Part shown: positions 1 through 8,715 of the stretch, one piece after another
Layout: each line of letters starts with the position of its first letter
How positions within the stretch are numbered: position 1 is the stretch's first letter
Assembly: GCF_020329505.1 (NCBI RefSeq)
Contig: NZ_JAGKJJ010000014.1
Span: 83,633 to 147,632 of the forward strand
Reading direction: 5' to 3'
DNA from: Bradyrhizobium semiaridum
GTDB lineage: Bacteria; Pseudomonadota; Alphaproteobacteria; Rhizobiales; Xanthobacteraceae
Length of the DNA: 64,000 nucleotides
Translations under genes and position numbers: made by a program
Notes under the pieces: generated by a model
Databases searched by the model: none
What the model was told of the DNA's origin: nothing
Seen by the model: only the letters and a program-made list of their open reading frames with translations

Positions 1-2
1 CC

Positions 3-140
3 GACGCCGGCGCGCCGCCGATCCCGGTGGGCGGGCCGACCAACGACCTGATCGCGATCGCGGTCGGTGTCATCGCTTATCTTGCACTGGCGTTCGCGTT
101 CCATCCGGTCGTGATCGGCGTGCCTGTCATGGGAGCCTGA
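3..140 (+). CDS. C-terminal end of a membrane protein, possibly NnrU family (partial)
   Basis: An open frame enters from the left edge and stops with TGA at 138-140, two bases before panB. The 45 visible residues contain one hydrophobic helix (LIAIAVGVIAYLALAFAF) followed by a short tail HPVVIGVPVMGA. That helix-plus-His-Pro ending resembles the C-terminus of NnrU-type membrane proteins, but this is recall of a pattern over a very short stretch. The near-abutment to panB suggests co-transcription. The start lies outside the window. Confidence 0.5.
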   Translation, partial: DAGAPPIPVGGPTNDLIAIAVGVIAYLALAFAFHPVVIGVPVMGA

Positions 141-142
141 CG

Positions 143-964
143 ATGTCCGTTCAATCCGCCGTGAAGCGCAAGACCGCGCCCGAGCTGCGCGCCCGCAAGA
201 ACGGCGAGCCGATCGTGATGCTGACCTCGTACCACGCGCACACCGCGGCGCTGGTCGACAAGCATTGCGACGCCATCCTGGTCGGTGATTCCCTCGGCAA
301 CGTCATGCACGGCTTCGAGACCACGGTGCCCGTCACGCTCGACATGATGATCCTGCAGGGCCGCGCGGTGATGCGCGGCTCACGGCAGGCGCTGGTCGTG
401 GTCGATATGCCGTTCGGCTCCTATGAGGGCTCGAGGGAGCAGGCGTTCGCCTCCGCAGTGCGGATCATGAAGGAGACGCTGTGCGGCGCGGTCAAGCTCG
501 AGGGCGGCGTACGGATGGCTGAGACGGTCGCGTTCCTGTCCGAGCGCGGCATTCCCGTGATGGGCCATGTCGGGCTGACGCCGCAGTCGATCAACACGCT
601 CGGCTCGTTCCGCGCGCAGGGCCGCGAGGAGGCCAGCTGGGCGCCGATCGAGGCCGACGCGAAAGCGATCGCCGAGGCCGGCGCGTTCTCGATCGTGGTC
701 GAGGCGGTGGCCGAGCCGCTGGCGCGCAAGATCACGCAGTCGATCGCGGTGCCGACCATCGGCATCGGCGCCAGCGCCGCCTGCGACGGCCAGGTGCTGG
801 TCTTGGAGGACATGCTCGGCCTGTCGCCGCGGGCGCCGAAATTCGTCCGCCGCTACGGCAATCTCGGTCCGATGATCGAGGAAGCGATCGCCGGCTATGC
901 CCGCGACGTGAAGAGCCGTGCGTTTCCCGGGCCGGAGCACGTCTACGAGATGAAGAAGACCTGA
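143..964 (+). CDS. panB: 3-methyl-2-oxobutanoate hydroxymethyltransferase (ketopantoate hydroxymethyltransferase)
   Basis: PanB transfers a hydroxymethyl group from 5,10-methylene-tetrahydrofolate to 2-ketoisovalerate, the first committed step of pantothenate and coenzyme A synthesis, in the cytoplasm. The 273-residue protein has the usual family length and a TIM-barrel pattern. Metal and substrate residues can be read as D49 in GDSLG, D88 in VVVDMPFGSYE, K118 and E120 in the VKLEGG strand, and the base E187 in SIVVEAV. The ATG lies two bases after the stop of the preceding membrane gene, and an AMP-forming acyl-CoA ligase follows 10 bases downstream, so the three probably form one transcript. 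panC is not visible here. Nothing unusual was seen. Confidence 0.96.
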   Translation: MSVQSAVKRKTAPELRARKNGEPIVMLTSYHAHTAALVDKHCDAILVGDSLGNVMHGFETTVPVTLDMMILQGRAVMRGSRQALVVVDMPFGSYEGSREQAFASAVRIMKETLCGAVKLEGGVRMAETVAFLSERGIPVMGHVGLTPQSINTLGSFRAQGREEASWAPIEADAKAIAEAGAFSIVVEAVAEPLARKITQSIAVPTIGIGASAACDGQVLVLEDMLGLSPRAPKFVRRYGNLGPMIEEAIAGYARDVKSRAFPGPEHVYEMKKT

Positions 965-974
965 CGAGGCGGGC

Positions 975-2573
975 ATGGACTGGTCGCAGCATTCCCTTCC
1001 GCCGATGCGGCTCGAGCCGCGCTTCGGCGACCGCGTCGTGCCGGCTTTTGCCGAGCGGCCGGCCAGCCTGTGGGCGATGATCGCCGAGGCCGTCGCGCAG
1101 AACGGTGATGGCGAGGCGCTGGTCTGCGGCGATGTCAGGATGAGCTGGCACGAGGTCGCGCGGCGATCGGCCAAGGTCGCGGCGGGCTTTGCCAGGCTCG
1201 GCCTCGTGCCCGGCGACCGTGTCGCGATCCTGCTCGGCAACCGCATCGAATTCGTGCTGACGATGTTTGCGGCCGCCCATGCCGGGCTGGTGACGGTGCT
1301 GCTCTCGACCCGCCAGCAGAAGCCCGAGATCGCCTATGTGCTGAACGATTGCGGCGCCAAGCTCCTGGTGCACGAGGCGACGCTAGCCGACCGCGTGCCC
1401 GACGCGGCCGACCTTCCTGGTCTCGCGCATCGCATCGCCGTCAGCGACGGCAATGCGTCGCAATTCGCGCGCCTTCTCGACAATCCGCCGGCACAGGCGC
1501 CCGCGGAGGTGAGGGAAGAGGACACCGCGATGATCCTCTACACTTCCGGCACGACGGGACGGCCAAAGGGCGCGATGCTCGCCCATTGCAACATCATCCA
1601 CTCCTCGATGGTGTTCGTGTCCTGCCTGAAGCTGACCAGGGCCGATCGCTCGATCGCCGCGGTGCCGCTGGCGCATGTCACCGGCGCGGTCGCTAACGTC
1701 ACGACCATGGCGCGCTGTGCCGGCACGCTGATCATCATGCCGGAGTTCAAGGCCTCGGAGTATCTGAAGCTCGCCGCGCGCGAGCGCGTCAGCTATACGG
1801 TGATGGTGCCGGCGATGTACAATCTCTGCCTGATGCAGCCGGACTTCGACAGCTACGATCTGTCGAGCTGGCGCATCGGCGGCTTCGGCGGCGCGCCGAT
1901 GCCGGTCGCGACCATCGAGAAGCTCGACGCCAAGATCCCCGGGCTCAAGCTCGCCAATTGCTACGGCGCGACCGAGACCACGTCGCCCTCGACCCTGATG
2001 CCGGGCGAGCTCACCGCCGCCCATCTCGACAGCGTCGGTCTGCCGTGCCCGGGCGCCGAGATCATCGTGATGGGTGCCGACGGCCGCGAGCTGCCGCGCG
2101 GCGAGATCGGCGAGCTGTGGATCCGCAGCGCCTCCGTCATCAAGGGCTACTGGAACAATCCGAAGGCGACGGCAGAGAGTTTTACCGCCGGCTTCTGGCA
2201 CTCCGGCGATCTTGGCTCGGTCGATGCTGACAATTTCGTCCGCGTGTTCGATCGCCAGAAGGACATGATTAACCGCGGCGGGCTGAAGATCTATTCCGCC
2301 GAGGTCGAGTCGGTGCTCGCCGGCCATCCCGCCGTGGTCGAGAGTGCGATCATCGCAAAACCATGCCCGGTGCTGGGCGAACGCGTCCACGCCGTCATCG
2401 TGACCCGCGCCGCGGTCGATGCCGAAGCGCTGCGCGCCTGGTGCGCCGAGCGGCTGTCCGATTACAAGGTGCCGGAGACGATGGCCCTGACCGCGAGCCC
2501 GCTGCCGCGCAACGCCAACGGCAAGGTGATCAAGCGCCAGCTCCGGGAGACTCTGGCCGCGGCTGGAGGCTGA
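975..2573 (+). CDS. class I adenylate-forming acyl-CoA synthetase
   Basis: The 532-residue protein is a complete AMP-forming CoA ligase: it adenylates a carboxylic acid with ATP and then forms the CoA thioester. The phosphate-binding loop TSGTTGRPKG lies near residue 187, the YGATE motif near 329, the GDLG hinge motif near 411 followed by the DRQKDMINRGG segment, and the catalytic lysine motif NANGKVIKRQ near 515. It starts 10 bases after panB, so coexpression is likely, but that does not reveal the substrate. The family includes fatty-acid, cyclohexane-carboxylate, benzoate and O-succinylbenzoate ligases, and specificity cannot be read from sequence alone. The family call is secure; the substrate is unknown. 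Confidence 0.9.
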   Translation: MDWSQHSLPPMRLEPRFGDRVVPAFAERPASLWAMIAEAVAQNGDGEALVCGDVRMSWHEVARRSAKVAAGFARLGLVPGDRVAILLGNRIEFVLTMFAAAHAGLVTVLLSTRQQKPEIAYVLNDCGAKLLVHEATLADRVPDAADLPGLAHRIAVSDGNASQFARLLDNPPAQAPAEVREEDTAMILYTSGTTGRPKGAMLAHCNIIHSSMVFVSCLKLTRADRSIAAVPLAHVTGAVANVTTMARCAGTLIIMPEFKASEYLKLAARERVSYTVMVPAMYNLCLMQPDFDSYDLSSWRIGGFGGAPMPVATIEKLDAKIPGLKLANCYGATETTSPSTLMPGELTAAHLDSVGLPCPGAEIIVMGADGRELPRGEIGELWIRSASVIKGYWNNPKATAESFTAGFWHSGDLGSVDADNFVRVFDRQKDMINRGGLKIYSAEVESVLAGHPAVVESAIIAKPCPVLGERVHAVIVTRAAVDAEALRAWCAERLSDYKVPETMALTASPLPRNANGKVIKRQLRETLAAAGG

Positions 2574-2749
2574 GAGAGGGCTGCAGCCGCTTCGCGGCCA
2601 GCCGCAACTTCCCGCCGTTAACGCTTTGATCCGGCTCGCTTTGCCTTGCCACCGCCACACCATTAGGGTATCGGCCCGGCCAGATGGGGGATCGGGCGCC
2701 GGGCGGGGCCGGCACGACGCGCATGCCCTTGGGGATGGGATAACTTTAA

Positions 2750-3403
2750 GTGTCTGAATTATTTGACGAAGTCGATGAGGAAGTCCGTCGCGAACGGCTC
2801 AAGAAGCTGTGGGACCAGTACTCGCTCTATATCATCGCCCTGGCGGTCCTGATTGTCGCGGGCGTCGGCGGCTGGCGCGGCTACCAGTACCTCGAGGCGC
2901 AGAAAGCCGCCGTCGCGGGGGCGGCGTTCGACCGTGCCGCCGAATTGTCCGAGCAGAACAAGCATGCCGAGGCCGAGGCCGCCTTTGCCGATCTCGCCGC
3001 CAAGGCGCCGTCCGGCTACCGGACCCTGGCGCGACTGCGCATGGCCGCAGAGGTGGCGACGCGCGACCCGCAGGCCGCCGCCAAACTGTATGACGACATC
3101 GCAGCCGACCGCAGCGTCGGCCGCTCCGAGCAGGATCTGGCCCGCATCCGCGCCGCCCAGCTCGTAACCGACACCACGACCTATCCGAACATGCTGCAGC
3201 GGCTCGAACCGGCGACCGCGGAGGGCTCGACCTTCCGCCACACCGCGCGCGAGATGCTGGCGGTATCGGCCTGGCGCGCCAACGATGCCACCGCCGCGCG
3301 GAAATGGCTGGACCTGATTGCCAATGACGGCGACACGCCGCCGAGCCTGCGCTCGCGCGCCGAGGCGCTGCAGGCGTTGCTGCCGCCGGTCGCCAAGAGC
3401 TGA
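2750..3403 (+). CDS. YfgM-like single-pass TPR membrane protein
   Basis: The 217-residue protein has a short acidic and charged N-terminus (about residues 1-24), one transmembrane helix at about 25-43 (YIIALAVLIVAGVGG) and a helical repeat region with Ala/Leu-rich TPR-like pairs. This is the architecture of YfgM, an ancillary partner of the SecYEG translocon and periplasmic chaperones in enterobacteria. The gene sits upstream of der, as yfgM lies near der (engA) in many proteobacteria, although bamB is not between them here. The start is a GTG at 2750, preceded by the purine-rich GGGGATGGGA at 2731-2740. Family assignment is good; the function in this organism is inferred. Confidence 0.8.
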   Translation: MSELFDEVDEEVRRERLKKLWDQYSLYIIALAVLIVAGVGGWRGYQYLEAQKAAVAGAAFDRAAELSEQNKHAEAEAAFADLAAKAPSGYRTLARLRMAAEVATRDPQAAAKLYDDIAADRSVGRSEQDLARIRAAQLVTDTTTYPNMLQRLEPATAEGSTFRHTAREMLAVSAWRANDATAARKWLDLIANDGDTPPSLRSRAEALQALLPPVAKS

Positions 3404-3435
3404 CCGGCGTAACCGAATTGAATGAGAGATCGACC

Positions 3436-3999
3436 ATGCGCCGCCCGCAACGCCTGATCGCAGCCGCAGTCGTCGCCGCGCTTTGCAGCGCGTTGGCCGG
3501 CTGCGGCGGTGGCGGCATGTCCAATTTCGACCCGAGCGATCTGCTCGACTTCCTCGACACCAAGAAGAAGCTGCCCGGCGACCGCAAGCCGGTGTTTCCC
3601 GAAGGTGTGCCCGGCCTCGAGCAGGGCGTGCCGAAGGATTTGTACAAGGGCGCGCACCAGGACTCGCTCAATCCGCCGCCGGACCCGGCGACGGCCACCG
3701 CCGCGGCCGCTCCGCCGCCGGAACAGCCACCGGCCAAGGGCGCGAAGAAGGGCGCCAGGGGCAAGAGCAAGGCCGCGACCGCGAGCACCGCGCCCGCGGC
3801 GGATCAGGCTGCCGCGCCCGATGCCGCTCCCGAGGAGGGCGCAACCCCCGCGCTGCCGCCCGAGCCCAAGAAAAAGATCGTCCGTCGCCGCACCACCGCG
3901 CCGCCCCCGGATGACCAGCAGGCGCAGCCGGCCCAGACCACGCAGCAATCCGCAGCGCCGTTCCCGGCGCCGATGCCGAGCGGCAGTTTTTCGCGCTAG
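3436..3999 (+). CDS. Pro/Ala-rich lipoprotein of unknown function
   Basis: From the ATG at 3436 the protein is 187 residues with a basic N-terminus, a hydrophobic stretch and a lipobox LAGC at residues 20-23, so it is probably a diacylglyceryl-modified lipoprotein. A conserved-looking segment (about residues 30-75, with DLLDFLDTKKKLPG and EGVPGLEQGVPKDLYKG) precedes a long Pro/Ala/Lys low-complexity region that continues to the end and probably spans the periplasm or contacts peptidoglycan. An in-frame ATG at 3418 exists, but the start at 3436 gives the better signal peptide. It lies 15-32 bases after the YfgM-like gene and before der. I do not recognise a named family. Confidence 0.75.
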   Translation: MRRPQRLIAAAVVAALCSALAGCGGGGMSNFDPSDLLDFLDTKKKLPGDRKPVFPEGVPGLEQGVPKDLYKGAHQDSLNPPPDPATATAAAAPPPEQPPAKGAKKGARGKSKAATASTAPAADQAAAPDAAPEEGATPALPPEPKKKIVRRRTTAPPPDDQQAQPAQTTQQSAAPFPAPMPSGSFSR

Positions 4000-4125
4000 C
4001 CGGAGTTCACCTCTTCCTGCCAGGAGCGGGAAGCGGTGGCCATCATTTGCTTCGATCGCCTCATGCTGTACGTCTAGTTGCAGCACCTTGACCCGTGCGC
4101 CGCCGAGCGCGCCTGGATTGTTTTC

Positions 4126-5508
4126 ATGTCTTTCACCATCGCCATCATCGGCCGGCCCAATGTCGGGAAGTCGACGCTGTTCAACCGGCTGGTCGGCCAG
4201 AAGCTCGCGCTGGTCGACGACGAGCCCGGGGTCACGCGCGACCGCCGCGAAGGCCGGGCGCGGCTCTACGATCTCGACTTCACCATCATCGACACCGCCG
4301 GCCTCGATGAGGGCGCCAAGGGTTCGCTGACCGCGCGGATGCAGGAGCAGACCGAAACCGCGATCGCGCTCGCCGACGCCCTGATGTTCGTGATCGACGC
4401 CCGCGTCGGACTGACGCCGACCGATCGCGCTTTCGCCGACTTCGCGCGCAAGGCCAACAAGCCGGTGGTGCTGGTCGCCAACAAGGCCGAGGGCAAGCAT
4501 GGCGAGTTGGGAGCGATGGAATCCTACGCGCTCGGCCTCGGCGATCCCGTGCAGATCTCGGCCGAGCATGGCGAGGGCATGGGCGACCTCCACGAGGCGC
4601 TGAGCGCGCTGATGCCTGAAACTTCCGAGGAGGACGACGAAGCCGAGGACGACGAGGATATCTCCGAAGAGGAGGCCGCGCAGCGGCCGATCCGCGTCGC
4701 CATCGTTGGCCGTCCCAATGCCGGCAAGTCGACGCTGATCAACCACCTGCTCGGCGAGGAACGCCTCTTGACCAGCCCGGAGGCCGGCACCACGCGCGAT
4801 TCCATCGCGGTCGAGATCACCTGGCAAGGCCGCGCCTTGCGGGTGTTCGACACTGCGGGCCTGCGCCGCCGCTCGCGGATCGAGGAGAAGCTGGAAAAGC
4901 TCTCGGTCGCCGATGCGCTGCGCGCGGTGCGCTTCGCCGAGGTCGTCGTGATGATGATGGACGCGCAGAACAAGTTCGAGGAGCAGGACCTGCGCATCGC
5001 CGACCTTGTCGAGCGCGAGGGCCGCGCTATCGTGCTTGCGGTCAACAAATGGGACCTCATCGAGCGCAAGCCGAACCAGATCTCGCAGCTGCGCATCGAT
5101 GCCGATCACTGGCTGCCGCAGGTCAAGGGCGCGCCGATCGTCGCCGTGTCGGGCCTGATGGGCGAGGGCATCGACCGCCTGATGACGGCGATCCAGGAAG
5201 CCTATGCGGTCTGGAACCGGCGCCTGCCGACGTCCGCTCTCAATCGCTGGTTCGAACAGGCGATCCAGGCCAATCCGCCGCCGGCCGTCTCCGGCCGCCG
5301 GCTGAAGCTGAACTACATCACGCAGGTGAAGGCGCGCCCGCCGAGCTTCGTCTTGTTTTGCTCGCGCGCCGACGCGATCCCGCAATCCTATCTGCGCTAC
5401 CTCATCAACGGCCTGCGCGAGACGTTCGACCTGCCGGGCACGCCGATCAGGATCACGCTGCGCGAGAAGGCCAACCCGTTCGCGCACAAGCGCAAGCGGC
5501 CATCGTGA
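4126..5508 (+). CDS. der: ribosome-associated GTPase Der (EngA)
   Basis: Der is an essential tandem GTPase that acts in maturation of the 50S subunit. From ATG 4126 the protein has 460 residues, the family length, and begins MSFTIAIIGRPN, so the longer in-frame extension back to 4078 is unlikely to be translated. Domain 1 carries GRPNVGKST at residues 9-17 and a switch DTAG. A highly acidic linker (EEDDEAEDDED) joins to domain 2, which has GRPNAGKST near residue 196, DTAG and NKWD near 307-310. The C-terminal KH-like domain ends in a basic HKRKRPS tail. The two GTPase domains and the KH domain together are diagnostic. Confidence 0.97.
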   Translation: MSFTIAIIGRPNVGKSTLFNRLVGQKLALVDDEPGVTRDRREGRARLYDLDFTIIDTAGLDEGAKGSLTARMQEQTETAIALADALMFVIDARVGLTPTDRAFADFARKANKPVVLVANKAEGKHGELGAMESYALGLGDPVQISAEHGEGMGDLHEALSALMPETSEEDDEAEDDEDISEEEAAQRPIRVAIVGRPNAGKSTLINHLLGEERLLTSPEAGTTRDSIAVEITWQGRALRVFDTAGLRRRSRIEEKLEKLSVADALRAVRFAEVVVMMMDAQNKFEEQDLRIADLVEREGRAIVLAVNKWDLIERKPNQISQLRIDADHWLPQVKGAPIVAVSGLMGEGIDRLMTAIQEAYAVWNRRLPTSALNRWFEQAIQANPPPAVSGRRLKLNYITQVKARPPSFVLFCSRADAIPQSYLRYLINGLRETFDLPGTPIRITLREKANPFAHKRKRPS

Positions 5509-5662
5509 GCGGACCGGCGCTCGCTGCCGCGCGTCGTGGCGAGCGGTCGCAGGTCCAGCCGAGCTGCTCCGGTCCGTCGCTCGCATAAGTGGCAATTCAG
5601 CAACAATTCGCGAATCTCGTCGAGGCCCGCTGGACTCTCGACCGGAAGCGGCGCAACCTAAG

Positions 5663-5679
5663 ATTTCAATACTTGAAAT
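5663..5679. promoter_or_regulatory. 17-bp palindrome upstream of the 5725 lipoprotein gene
   Basis: ATTTCAATACTTGAAAT is a perfect inverted repeat (7-base arms, 3-base centre) in an AT-rich patch 46 bases before the ATG at 5725. It is followed by a small hairpin, CCGCGC at 5686-5691 with GCGCGG at 5701-5706. The position fits an operator for the lipoprotein/basic-protein pair, but no promoter or regulator can be assigned. Confidence 0.4.
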
Positions 5680-5724
5680 GATTAACCGCGCTGTTTTCTT
5701 GCGCGGGCGACGAGGATTATCGCG

Positions 5725-6699
5725 ATGAAGATTGCATTTTCAATCGCCGCTATTGCTTTGTCTTTTTTCGCCGGGGGATGCGCGATCCATCCGTTGCCGG
5801 AGGACGTGACCGGCGTGCCGACCTACCACATCGTGCGACGAATTCGATGCGAAGCGCGGGCGGCGGTGATCCAGTCCGCCATCGATGGATTGAAGAACTA
5901 TGGGGCGAGCTACGATCCCGAAGTCAAGCGAATTGCCACCGAATATGACGACGGCACGCGACCGATCGCAGCGTTCTCGTACAAGGATTTCCGCAATCCT
6001 TATATTCGCTCGGTAGTCCGGTTGTTCTACGACACAGGTGTCGCCTACAATTTCAACCTGGAGATGACCGAGAATAATGATATCGGCACCGACATTAATC
6101 TGTTGAAACCGTTCACCGGCTCGTCGCTCACGATGGGCATCTCGGCAGATTTCAATCGCCAGCGAGTCAACACGCGTACCTTTACGATCACCGACACGTT
6201 CGGCGGTCTTATCAGGAACATCGGAGTCGACTACTGCGACCAGCAACACATGGTGACGGAAAACTACGTCTACCCGATCACCGGCAGGGTGGGCGTCGAG
6301 AAGATGGTTCACGACTTCATCAATATGACGCTGTTTGCAAATCTCCAGGGCAACACATCCGACGGCAAGGGCCCTCCGACGCTGGTTGATGCGCTCGAGT
6401 TCACCACGCTGATCTCGGGGTCGGCTACGCCGAGGATTACGTTCTCCCCGCTCGGAACCGGGCTCAGCGTGACGGATGCGAGCGTCACCGGGAAGCTCAG
6501 CCGAACCGATTTGCACAAGGTCACGATAGGCCTTGCGATCGACAAGGGCAGCGTGGACCAGGTGGCACCGCTGCGTTCCACGCTGTTTACACCCTTGCTG
6601 ACGGCAGATGGCGGACGCGCGGAACAGAAGGCTGCCGAGGCAGTCAATCAGGCGCTGACCAGCAAACTGTTCACACGCACGATCGTTCTCAACCGCTAA
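5725..6699 (+). CDS. hypothetical lipoprotein with conserved 'TYHIVRRIRCE' start
   Basis: The 324-residue protein begins with a short signal sequence and a lipobox FAGGC (Cys19), so it should be a membrane-anchored lipoprotein. After the Cys there is a segment PEDVTGVPTYHIVRRIRCEAR, then a mainly beta-strand, Thr/Asn-rich region with few charged clusters and no recognised enzyme motif. I recall similar uncharacterised lipoproteins in Bradyrhizobium genomes but cannot name a family. Codon choice is less GC3-biased than in der or panB (for example many ATT, TTT and GAT codons), which hints at a different history. The next gene starts 17 bases later, so the two are probably co-transcribed. Confidence 0.75.
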   Translation: MKIAFSIAAIALSFFAGGCAIHPLPEDVTGVPTYHIVRRIRCEARAAVIQSAIDGLKNYGASYDPEVKRIATEYDDGTRPIAAFSYKDFRNPYIRSVVRLFYDTGVAYNFNLEMTENNDIGTDINLLKPFTGSSLTMGISADFNRQRVNTRTFTITDTFGGLIRNIGVDYCDQQHMVTENYVYPITGRVGVEKMVHDFINMTLFANLQGNTSDGKGPPTLVDALEFTTLISGSATPRITFSPLGTGLSVTDASVTGKLSRTDLHKVTIGLAIDKGSVDQVAPLRSTLFTPLLTADGGRAEQKAAEAVNQALTSKLFTRTIVLNR

Positions 6700-6715
6700 C
6701 CAAAGGAAACCGACG

Positions 6716-7117
6716 ATGGCAAGGAAGGCAAAGTCACGTGGTGGCAAGGCCAGGCAAGCAAAGCAGGCCGGCAAAGCCAAGGTCGTGCCGACTTATATGA
6801 CCGGGACCAAGCCGCTCAAGATCGGCTTGCACGACGTGATCAGCGTGATCGAGCTCGTCACCAAGCGCAAGCACGTCAACAAGCTCAAGCGAATTGCCAA
6901 GAAGCAAGAGATGGTCGTGCTGGTGGAGCCGCCGACCGTCAACCGCGTCAAGGACTTCATGGTCAAGCACAAGATGCACGATCATCGGGTTGGAAAAATT
7001 GTCATCAATCCGCAACCCGGGCCATCCGTCGCGGAGAGTGTCCGGACGATGGCGCCGCGGCGGGTTGCTGCTGCGCCGCCGAAAAAGAAGTTCGAGTGCG
7101 ATTTCAGCAAGCATTAG
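6716..7117 (+). CDS. small Lys-rich basic protein of unknown function
   Basis: This 133-residue protein is strongly basic. Residues 1-25 are almost entirely Lys/Arg/Gly/Ala, resembling a nucleic-acid-binding tail. A middle region (about 35-100) looks folded, with repeated basic helices such as KRKHVNKLKRIAKKQ and a strand VVLVEPP. It ends with a basic Ala/Pro stretch and FECDFSKH. A ribosome-binding site AAAGGAAA lies at 6701-6708. It follows the lipoprotein gene by 17 bases. I recognise no family. A role binding DNA or RNA is inference from charge only. It could also be cytoplasmic and unrelated to the lipoprotein. Confidence 0.65.
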   Translation: MARKAKSRGGKARQAKQAGKAKVVPTYMTGTKPLKIGLHDVISVIELVTKRKHVNKLKRIAKKQEMVVLVEPPTVNRVKDFMVKHKMHDHRVGKIVINPQPGPSVAESVRTMAPRRVAAAPPKKKFECDFSKH

Positions 7118-7220
7118 CGCCGGGGCCTTCGGCAGAAGCCGGTCGAAAATGACGGTTTGCGAGTTGAGACAAATGCTCTAACCACGGAGGGCAATCGACA
7201 ATTGTTGGCCGGAGGCCGCC

Positions 7221-8462
7221 TTGAAAGACGACGTTTCACCGGCCGGCGCCGCCGTCATCTTCATCTTCATCACGCTGCTGCTCGACATGCTCGCGCTCGG
7301 GATCATCGTTCCGATCCTGCCGAAACTGATCGAGGGGTTTGTCGACAACGACACGGCGAATGCGGCGCGCATCTTCGGTGTGTTCGGCTCGATCTGGGCG
7401 CTGATGCAACTGGTCTGCTCGCCGATCCTCGGTGCGCTGTCCGACCGCTTCGGCCGCCGGCCTGTGGTGCTGCTGTCCAACTTCGGCATGGCCGCCGATT
7501 ATGTGCTGATGGCGCTGGCGCCGAACCTGATCTGGCTGGTCGTCGGGCGGGCGATCTCGGGCATCACGTCATCGAGCATTTCCACCGTGTTCGCTTACAT
7601 CGCCGACGTCACGGCGCCGGAGCAGCGCGCCGCGATGTTCGGCAAGATCGGCGTCGCCTTCGGTGCCGGGTTCATCCTCGGACCCGCGCTGGGCGGCGTG
7701 CTCGGCCAGATCGATCCCCGCCTGCCGTTCTGGGCCGCCGCCGGCCTGAGCTTCGCCAATGGCCTCTACGGGCTGTTGATCCTGCCGGAATCGCTGCCGG
7801 AAGAGCGCCGCTCGCCGTTCAAATGGAAGAGCGCCAATCCGATCGGCGCGCTGCATTTCCTGCGCTCGGACCCGACGCTGGCCGGCCTGTCGTTGGCGAC
7901 GTTCTTCGGCCAGCTCGCGCATGTCGTGCTGCCCTCGGTGTTCGTGCTCTACGCCACCTATCGCTATGGTTGGGACACCGGCATGGTCGGCGCGGCGCTC
8001 GCGCTGGTCGGTCTCTGCGGCATGATCGTGCAGGGCGCGGCGATCGGGCCGATCGTGCAGCATCTCGGCGAGCGCAAGGCGCTGTTCCTCGGCCTCATCT
8101 GCGGCGCGGCCGGTTTCGTGATCTTCGGCGCGGCGCCGACCGGCCATCTGTTCTGGATCGGCATCCCCGTGATGGCGCTGTGGGGTATTTCCGGCGCGGC
8201 CAGCCAGGCACTGACGACGCGCCTCGTCGCCGCCGACCGGCAGGGTCAGCTGCAGGGTGCCACCAGCAGCGTGCAGAGCATCTCGGAATTGATTGGTCCG
8301 TTTCTGTTCACGCTGACATTCGCATATTTCATCGGCGACGGAGTGCCGCTGAAAGTCCCCGGCGCACCATTCTATCTGGCGGCAGCGCTGTTGCTGTTTG
8401 CGCTGGCAATCGCCTGGCGCGCGACGTCGCAGAGGTCGCCCGTCACCAGTTCGGCGGATTAG
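7221..8462 (+). CDS. MFS transporter, TetA-like drug:H+ antiporter-1 type
   Basis: The 413-residue protein has about 12 hydrophobic helices and the major facilitator motif A GALSDRFGRRPV at residues 71-82, between helices 2 and 3. A PALGG motif in helix 5 (FILGPALGGVLG) is typical of the proton-driven 12-helix DHA1 exporters that include TetA. Export of drugs or metabolites across the inner membrane is expected, but the substrate is not deducible. The start is taken as TTG at 7221, preceded by GGAGG at 7211-7215. The frame upstream has no better initiation site. No adjacent regulator is visible, unlike classical tet operons. Confidence 0.85.
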   Translation: MKDDVSPAGAAVIFIFITLLLDMLALGIIVPILPKLIEGFVDNDTANAARIFGVFGSIWALMQLVCSPILGALSDRFGRRPVVLLSNFGMAADYVLMALAPNLIWLVVGRAISGITSSSISTVFAYIADVTAPEQRAAMFGKIGVAFGAGFILGPALGGVLGQIDPRLPFWAAAGLSFANGLYGLLILPESLPEERRSPFKWKSANPIGALHFLRSDPTLAGLSLATFFGQLAHVVLPSVFVLYATYRYGWDTGMVGAALALVGLCGMIVQGAAIGPIVQHLGERKALFLGLICGAAGFVIFGAAPTGHLFWIGIPVMALWGISGAASQALTTRLVAADRQGQLQGATSSVQSISELIGPFLFTLTFAYFIGDGVPLKVPGAPFYLAAALLLFALAIAWRATSQRSPVTSSAD

Positions 8463-8480
8463 TTCCCTGTCTGTCGGCAT

Positions 8481-8597
8481 CATTGCGAGGAGCAACGGCG
8501 ACGAAGCAATCCATGCCGACGTGTATGCCGCTCGATGGATTGTTTCGCGGAGCCTGTTATCGGGCGCGCGTTCGCGCGACCCGTTGGCTCGCAATGA
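8481..8597. repeat. dispersed palindromic repeat (CATTGCGAG / CTCGCAATG type)
   Basis: The outer arms CATTGCGAG (8481-8489) and CTCGCAATG (8589-8597) are exact reverse complements. Inside them, GAAGCAATCCAT (8503-8514) pairs with ATGGATTGTTTC (8535-8546) with one mismatch. This layout is familiar from non-coding repeats scattered in Bradyrhizobium intergenic regions. It lies between two convergent genes, so it may also act as a transcription end. Confidence 0.7.
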
Positions 8598-8634
8598 CGC
8601 GGATGGAGAAGTGCAGGTGGACAAAGCGCAAGCG

Positions 8635-8700
8635 TGCCCGCCATCCCGAGCACTTCGAGAATGGTGGGCAGGTCGCTAACGCTCCTTTGCCCACCCTACG
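8635..8700. repeat. second dispersed repeat (TGCCCGCCAT / ATGGTGGGCA type)
   Basis: TGCCCGCCAT at 8635-8644 pairs with ATGGTGGGCA at 8661-8670 with one mismatch, and is followed by a further half-copy, TTTGCCCACCCTACG. It is a common motif in Bradyrhizobium spacer DNA and completes the 253-base gap between the convergent MFS and binding-protein genes. No gene is visible in this gap. Confidence 0.55.
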
Positions 8701-8715
8701 GCGACTGCTCCACAG

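Noticed and set aside
4078..4125. Sixteen-codon extension of Der
   Set aside because: It is not part of the family start, and the MSFTIAIIGRPN beginning at 4126 matches Der proteins exactly.
3181..5595. Long minus-strand frame of 804 codons opposite der
   Set aside because: Antisense shadow of Der and the lipoprotein gene; composition is Arg/Leu/Asp-rich and no motif is seen.
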